From contig BSDZ01000089.1 in NCBI GenBank assembly GCA_030268105.1, positions 248,001 through 312,000 on the forward strand: a stretch of 64,000 nucleotides of DNA. Reading direction: 5' to 3'. A program made the position numbers and the translations under genes. Under the pieces are notes generated by a model. That model searched no databases. It saw only the letters and a program-made list of their open reading frames with translations, and was not told where the DNA came from. Position 1 is the stretch's first letter. Each line of letters starts with the position of its first letter. Shown here one piece after another: positions 57,725-64,000 of the stretch. This stretch comes from Volvox africanus (taxonomy: Eukaryota; Chlorophyta; Chlorophyceae; Chlamydomonadales; Volvocaceae).

Positions 57725-57997
57725 GAGGGGAAGGCGGGGAAGGAGGGGAAAGGAGGGGAAGAGAGAGGCGTAAAGGGGGCGGGGACGGGCCAGGCTGTGG
57801 ACCCGTCCACCGCTACCGCTGTGCGTCTGAGTGCGCTGCGTAGAAGAAGCCGCTGTGAGTCGGTTGTATTGACGACAACATTGCGTGTAGTAATTATGTG
57901 GTAGAGGTGAGCAAAACACATACACACACGTGTGCGTGGTGGATTTGCCAAGACTACTAAAAGGCGGAGTTGACGCCTTAGTTGATTCGGCAGATTC

Positions 57998-58150
57998 CGC
58001 TGGATGCTGGTGGTGGATGCTGAACCTGGGAAAACCACTGATTTCGGAGAAGTCGGCATGGGAGACTGGATGAGGGTGCCCCGAAACACCGGGGAAGGTA
58101 GGGACTGCAAGGTTAGTGGCCACGGGTGATGTACCCCCCTATCCTACACA
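57998..58150 (-). repeat. 153-bp dispersed repeat, copy 2
   Basis: Reverse complement of 23951-24103 with three mismatches. It lies 274 bases after the DBR1 stop codon and is flanked on its outer side by a CA/GT tract, as copy 1 also adjoins TGTG-rich sequence. Confidence 0.9.
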
Positions 58151-59373
58151 CACACACGTATGCACACACACACACACACATACACACACGCTTGGGGAAT
58201 GGTTGTGATGTCAAAATGGAAACGAATCTTTGGAACCCCCCTTCCGTCCCTGTGCTCACCTACCAAATTAAGACAAGGGCAGAGGACAGGCGGGCGTACG
58301 ACAAAAGTATAGGGGGACCAAAGTTAGGGTCACATCTCCCCTTTGGCCACATCCCCCCCTCCCCTCGCATAGCACCTTATAACCGGCCAAAACTTGCAGC
58401 AGCCACGAGATCCTCTTTCCCTAACAAATACCAAATCAGCGAGGACCCAGGTGTGTGAATATCCCCGACATCGTTCGGCTGTCATCCCCTGCGATATTCG
58501 CTCTGGCTGCAACTTCGAGCCTGACTGTACTTTCAGACATCATCATATTATTATAAGCCACGGCTCAACAATGGCAGCTGGCACTTGCGGCCTTCGCCGA
58601 TTACACCACTCATCTGTAGAACTTATATCACACTCAATATCGACATTTTTTCTTCTTGCAGCGCTTCTCTAAATCGGCCATTTCCAATCCCGGTGCCTCG
58701 CCAAGCATCCGGCTGGATACGCCATGAAGGCGACGTGGTGGTGTTTGCTGATGAGCTGCTGTTGGACCCATTACAGATGTGTTATGTACCTGTGATGTGT
58801 ACTTGACGACACTTAGTCTGCCTGGAGTGGGGCCTTGGGTTAGTCGTACGAACATGTCATCTGGCCGTACCAACATGTCCCCTTGACAACAACCCGTCTC
58901 ATATCCCAGCTCAAATAATCTGGGATTCGTGGTGGTAACCCCCGGGGAGCGCCTCCCCATTTCTCGCAATCTGTAGCCTCCAAGACCGCGACGGACGGAC
59001 GGACGGATGGACAGACGGACGGGCGGATGGACGGGTGATGACCCCAAACAGATTCAGAGACAATCACTGACTACAACGACAATCACTGACTACATGTAGG
59101 TGTATTACATGATTACTACATTTCTACGCACAGAAGTGACCGCAGAGCCTGGGCTGCATCCCTCCTCCCCACCACTTCCCCTTTCCCCCCCCCATATGGG
59201 TGACCCCTGTTAAACCGACAAAACCGGTTATCTGAAAGGCAGGTACGAGACTCGTATTCCTAATCAGATGGTGCCGGAGGGGAGGGGGAGGGTGGAGGGG
59301 GATGAGGGGAGGGTACGAGCGGGGGACCTGTAGTCCATGGGGCAGTCTTGAGGAGCTGATTGCAGGGCTGCTA

Positions 59374-59378
59374 TTACA
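59374..59378 (-). promoter_or_regulatory. Candidate poly(A) signal TGTAA of the helical-repeat gene
   Basis: The minus strand reads TGTAA 61 bases after the predicted stop codon. A second copy occurs at 59109-59105. Assignment is by motif and position only. Confidence 0.4.
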
Positions 59379-59438
59379 ACTGTACTACAACTGTACTACA
59401 GCTGGATACGGCCCGTCCTTTCCTTCCCCGCGTGCCCG

Positions 59439-62400
59439 TCATCTCCTATTTTCAGCCCGGTCTCCCCCTCCTCCCCATCCCCTTTCCCCCTCCCTCCTTC
59501 CTTCCCTCCCCCCTTTGCCAGGAGGAAAGGGAAGGCTCTGCCGCTGATGTTTCTGCCAGCCCGCAGTCAGCTCCTCAGAATCCTCGTAGCCAAGCGACCT
59601 GAGGCGGGGGTCGGCACGACACGAGGAAGGGGGAAGGGAGGAAAGGAAGGGCGGACATCTACACAAAGGAAAGGAATCTATTCCAGTCAAAATCCGTTCC
59701 AGTCCGATGCCGTACGATAATCAATCAAACGAAGACTAACAAGTTCAGAATTCTCCGACGTCCAAATGCGCATTTCACAAACATGACGTCATGGTACGGC
59801 AAGGAGAGAAAGCACCTGATGAGTCATTCGTTCAATGTACGTCAGCCTGACCGTGAGATCTATCCGGAGCTCCGGAACCTAGTCTGGGAGCCATTATACG
59901 ACAGAGCCTAAGGATTATCCTAAGAAGTGTCCTGTATCCAAAAGGGATTGATTGACGTACCGGAAGGCCCGGGCGATTCGCTCCATTTGGGGCCTCGTGA
60001 AGCGATAAGGGCGGCTGATGGCGACAACAGCGATGGCCTGGGGTGTTGGCGGGCGGGGTAAAACCTCGTGTGTTGATGTTGTTGTTCCGTTAGCTAAGTT
60101 ACGGTTATTTGGTACCAGCTAACAATAAAATAGAACGAAGCTGACAACATGAAAGGGAAGCAGCAGGCGACAAACGGTGTGGAAGGTGCGGAAGGGTGTC
60201 GTACTGCTCTCCATACCCAAGACACAGACTGACAGACACACACACACACACACACACACACCTGGAACAGGTGGTCGTGGGGAAGCCCAAGTACGGCGTA
60301 CGACTCCGACAGCCGAGCCACGTCCTCGGGGTTCAGCGCCGCTATCCGCTTGCGCAGTGCATTCGCAGCCGCCAGGAGTAGCCTGCGTGCCGCGGTCCCC
60401 AATGATTTATCATGCCGTACGCGAAACAGCATGTGTTTAATTTCTTTCGTTGGTGGTTAGGTTCGTTACCGTGATGCAACCAATCATTGCCGTAAACGTG
60501 TTGAAAATAAATGTGGTAATGAAGCAAATGTACGATCCGTGTTCCACCGCGCCGTACCACACCTTTCCGCTCTTGTACAAGTCACGGCGAAGCCGTACAA
60601 AAGTTCGACGAGCTCGACCGGTTGGTACGAAAGTGTGTCGGCCGCCACGCGGTTCTCTACCCGGGTAAGAAGGGCCGTGTGCGGGTGCTCCAATCGCCCT
60701 AGCGCCGAAACCACTGAAACCACCTGTGTGCGAAAGTACAACGGCTTCAGTGAGTGAAGACGAACGGTATCCCAGCCGCAGAAGCACCAGCCCTCTCTGA
60801 AACGGAGACTTCGCTGGATCGAGAAATACCTAACCACCCGCCAGCTAACCGACAACAGCAACAAACAACCAGCACTACTTAACTGACATTGTGATTCTTC
60901 TGGCACCCCACAGATCCGCCGGCCCAAATTCCTCTCCCCATGCTGGGCCCAATGCGAATGACTAACGTGCTGTACGACTACCGTACTATGAAAATCCCGA
61001 ACGAACCTCTGATGAAGCGAAACCCACCTCCCTCTCTCGGAGGCCGTCCAGCACCTCCCCCTTGTCGCTGCCGCCGCTGAGCCTGTCGCACAGCTCGTCA
61101 ATGAGCCCCGAGTCGTAGTGCTCCACGCGGCCCAGTGCCGCCAGCAGCGCCGCCATCTGGGGGGGGCTCAGGTATTCCGCGGGTAGCGATGACGTCATCT
61201 GGGGCACCGGCAGACAGATCGCAGGAGAGCTCTCATCTCCGGGCGTACTCGCGGGCTGCTGGTGCTGGTGCTGGTGCTGGTGCTGGTGCTGGTGCTGCAT
61301 GTTCCTGTGTGGCTGTGGTGGCTGATGCGGCAGGTCTTGAGCAGCAGGTGACCAGCAGCTCGCCGCCGTCTCCTGCTTCTCCAAACACATGCCCTCCTCC
61401 TCCGCCTCCACCTCCTGCTGGTGGCGGTGGTGGCGGCCAGGCGCGGGGTCATTCGTTCCAAGCGTCGGAGCCCTTGTAACGGAATCGGCGAGGACCTCTC
61501 GCGGCATCACCATCAGCTCAGACGTGGAAGTAATTGGCGGTTGAGGAGGTAACGGCGGCAGTAGTTGGTGAGCACGTTTGCAGATTGCGGTGAAGGTGAT
61601 GGGGCGGGGACCGCAGGGTACGGCGGCCAGAGCGAAAGTGAGGGTGGATAGTGAGGTCGGGTCCAGGGAGGGGATCTCCGGCATCAAGTGGACCTGGGGC
61701 CGGGGGCCCAACAAGGGAGAATTTGGGGGAGGAAAACACATGTCGTGTTGGGTTGGATGGTCAGTAAGCGGGCCCTTCCGCAAAAGGGAAGATACCCAAC
61801 GGGAGGAGGGAGGAGGGAGGAGGGAGGAGGGAGGAGGGAGGAGGGAGGAGGGAGGAGGGAGGAGGGAGGAGGGAGGAGGGAGGAGGGAGGAGGGAGGAGG
61901 GAGGAGGGAGGAGGGAGGAGGGAGGAGGGAGGAGGGAGGAGGGAGGAGGGAGGAGGGAGGAGGGAGGAGGGAGGAGGGAGGAGGGAGGAGGGAGGAGGGA
62001 GGAGGGAGGAGGGAGGAGGGAGGAGGGAGGAGGGAGGAGGGAGGAGGGAGGAGGGAGGAGGGAGGAGGGAGGAGGGAGGAGGGAGGAGGGAGGAGGGAGG
62101 AGGGAGGAGGGAGGAGGGAGGAGGGAGGAGGGAGGAGGGAGGAGGGAGGAGGGAGGAGGGAGGAGGGAGGAGGGAGGGAGGAGGGAGGAGGGAGGAGGGA
62201 GGAGGGAGGAGGGAGGAGGGAGGAGGGAGGAGGGAGGAAGGAGGCACTGATCACCGGCCCATCTCCAATTACCTGTGCCGCTTCGAACAGTTGCTCGTCC
62301 AAGTATTGCAACCGTCCACACGCCCACAGCAACTGTAGTAAGTTCCGGGTCGGGAGACGGGGAGTGCGGAAGGTGGCGGTGCCGCCGGACCTGGTTCCGG

Positions 62401-64000
62401 AGCTTGAGGTGTGGTTACATGGAATAAGGACAGTCGGCTTGACGCCGTCGCTGCCACTGCCACTGCTACTGCTGCTTCTGGGGCTGGGTTCATGCCGCAG
62501 GGCCGCCAGTGCAGCGGCGCATAGAGCCCTCAGGGTTCCCTGGTCGCGCACGTGAGCCTGAGGGGGGCGGGAGGGGGGCGCGAGACTGAGAACGCCACCG
62601 CAACATGAAACCGGATTAGCCGTGTGTGTGTGTGTATATGCGTGTGTGTGCGTGTGTGTTGCGGGGGACTCGGAGGTTTGGGGGGGGGGGATGAGCGGGC
62701 GGTAGAGGGAGTGCAGGTATTGGTGTTTCCCGGACAAGCTGCATAGATCATCATCTGATAATGGGAACCCCCCAAACCCCCTTGCGAATCTGACTGACGG
62801 CGCATCCGCTGCAGTGCATTCGACATCAACAAATTGACGCTATTGAGACGTCGTCATTCACCTCACCCGGTCGGCCTTATTCCTACCCGCCTGGACTCGA
62901 CCCTTGCATTGGCCTTCGTGTCGCGCCAACCAGCTACCGAACAATGAGGAGCAATGAAGAAGCGATCCTACCTTGCCCAGCGCCCAGGCCGCGTCGCCCA
63001 GCGCCTCGCCATCCATGTACCGGGCCTTATGTCCTGCGCGAAGCGCCAGCGCCTGTATGCGTGTGTGTGTGCGTTTGCGTTTGCGTGTACGGTCAGTGTA
63101 TATGTGTATATATGTGTGTGAGGTGGGACGGTACGTGGGGGCCGGCCGTATGCGAGTCATCTGCTCTCCCCTCTTTTACCACATCAGGAGAAATGGTCAA
63201 TCGGGTCGGGGTGGTGCAACGGAGTAACCGAACAACGACTTAACCACCACCACCACAACGCTCCCTTCCAGCTTCCACGTTCCTGACACCCCCCCCCCAA
63301 ACGGGGGATGTACGCGCAAAGGTGGCAACATGCAGACGACCGACCCCCACCTGCAGCCATTCCATATCCAGCTCAACCCCCGCGGACGCCTGAGGGATAT
63401 TTTGGGGAGCGGCGGAGATCTCTTAGCTGGAGGGGTGGATATTGCAAATGGTGTTGGTGATGGTGATGGTGATGATGATGGTGGGGTTGAGAAAACGACA
63501 ATCTCGTTTGCGTTATCGGTACCCGCCCTTAGCCCCCATCATCGGGGTCATCCACGTGTGGCCAGTGTGAACGCATGCCGCGCCGCGCCGCGTGTGAGTG
63601 AGCTGATGCCCCTGTGGGTGCTCGTGACGGCGAGAGAGGCCGGCGGGCTGCTGCCGCTAGGTGTCCATCCATCCAGCAACATGATGACAGAATTTTCCGA
63701 AATGCTGCTACTGCTGCTACTGTCGCTGTTACTGTCGCTGTTACTGCCGCTGCTGCTACTGCCGCTGCTACTGCTGCCGCTACTACTGTTGCTACTGCTA
63801 CAGCTGCTACTGCTACTGCCGCTGCTATTGCCGCTGCTACTGCTGCCGCTACTACTGTTGCTACTGCTACTGCTGCTACTGCTGCTACTGCTGATGTTGC
63901 TTTCGATACAGCAGCAATAACAAAGTGCTGGTGTTTTCCTAACTAGCCAGTCTTGAGCACCCACCTTCACAACCACCAACGACCTGAGCATGCTGCTGAT
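59439..64000 (-). CDS. Helical-repeat protein, OPR/FASTK-like, 5' end outside the window
   Basis: Minus-strand exons joined in phase: 64000-63965, 63389-63351, 63052-62972, 62557-62273, 61693-61028, 60723-60563, 60382-60262, 60037-59961, 59598-59439; 541 residues without the N-terminus. Repeated two-helix units are visible, each with a Leu-Leu-Trp/Tyr-Ala-hydrophobic pattern: [129 protein letters not shown]. Such units resemble the octotricopeptide, heptatricopeptide and FAST-kinase-like families, which act on organellar RNA; that role is inferred from family resemblance only. A disordered, Gln/His-rich segment (six His-Gln pairs) interrupts the largest exon. No RAP domain could be seen. The last exon has a Gly/Arg-rich tail and its end is the least certain part. 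The exon at 63389-63351 is short and supported by phase and pattern only. Confidence 0.72.
60236..60262. repeat. CA/GT microsatellite directly on a splice donor
   Basis: The exon ending at 60262 is followed on the minus strand by about 11 GT units, so the splice donor GT is the first unit of the array. Confidence 0.9.
61799..62239. repeat. CCTCCCT heptamer satellite, copy C (reverse orientation)
   Basis: About 62 units of GGAGGGA on the plus strand, broken once near 62175 by a 4-base unit. It lies in the intron between exons 4 and 5 of the minus-strand helical-repeat gene, so the sense strand is again C-rich. Confidence 0.97.
63696..63895. repeat. Imperfect CTG/CTA triplet tract
   Basis: Trinucleotide-period tract of CTG, CTA, CCG and GTT triplets on the plus strand in the first visible intron of the helical-repeat gene. 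A roughly 85-base internal segment is duplicated in tandem. Poly-Leu, poly-Ser and Ala/Thr ORFs through it are artefacts. Confidence 0.85.

Larger units (their letters stand above)
57725..59438. other. Intergenic region between convergent DBR1 and helical-repeat genes
   Basis: Holds the 3' ends of two convergent genes, the second copy of the 153-bp repeat, a CA-rich tract (58145-58190) and a GGAC/GGAT run (about 58990-59035). Long minus-strand frames here overlap the DBR1 exons and are shadows. No further gene recognised. Confidence 0.5.

Noticed and set aside
56756..58123. 455-codon minus-strand ORF
   Set aside because: It covers DBR1 exons in antisense, a purine microsatellite and the dispersed repeat, with no family features.
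61578..62737. ORFs of 325 and 583 codons through 61.6-62.7 kb
   Set aside because: Both span the heptamer satellite. The 583-codon frame does include real exons at its ends, but the satellite part lies between a clear donor (62272) and acceptor (61694).
63614..63946. Ala/Thr, poly-Leu and poly-Ser ORFs at the right edge
   Set aside because: Triplet-period tract within an intron, open in all frames.

Overview
The window looks like nuclear DNA of a volvocine green alga (Volvox, Eudorina or Pleodorina type). Evidence: genes are split into many short GT-AG exons with C-rich acceptors; Ala/Gly/Gln homopolymers are inserted in otherwise conserved proteins; plastid proteins are of green-lineage type; TGTAA poly(A)-type signals follow some genes; and there is a short element built on the algal telomere unit TTTTAGGG. 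Exon models below were built by joining exons that keep reading frame at splice sites and keep family conservation. There is no prokaryotic, viral or organellar gene content.

Layout. (1) 373-1215, minus: RAD6/UBC2 ubiquitin-conjugating enzyme, complete. (2) 2872-6386, plus: plastid enoyl-ACP reductase, complete. (3) 7949-15651, minus: nicastrin, the gamma-secretase ectodomain subunit, 15 exons, complete. (4) 19141-26813, plus: a CELF/FCA-like RNA-binding protein with four RRMs and a KH-like C-terminus; its first exon was not found. (5) 26814-31267: no gene assigned. (6) 31268-46946, plus: a very large VPS15 (PI3-kinase regulatory subunit) with 28 exons and an unexpected dysferlin-type (DysF) module between the kinase and the HEAT repeats. 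(7) 48691-52175, minus: a small predicted thylakoid-lumen protein resembling DUF6816. (8) 53283-57724, plus: DBR1 lariat-debranching enzyme, complete. (9) 59439-64000, minus: the 3' part of an OPR/FASTK-like helical-repeat protein whose 5' end lies beyond the window.

These are housekeeping genes with no shared pathway; there is no operon-like logic. Introns and intergenic DNA carry most of the unusual structure: a 7-bp C-rich satellite at three loci (always C-rich on the sense strand), two related 5-bp G-rich satellites in VPS15 introns, a 10-bp satellite, GT/CA arrays sitting on splice donors, a 153-bp dispersed repeat present twice in opposite orientation, and a telomere-type inverted repeat.

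The observations I would follow first are the DysF module embedded in VPS15, and the CTG and TG repeats in the introns of the CELF-like gene, which suggest that the gene's own pre-mRNA may be a target of its product.
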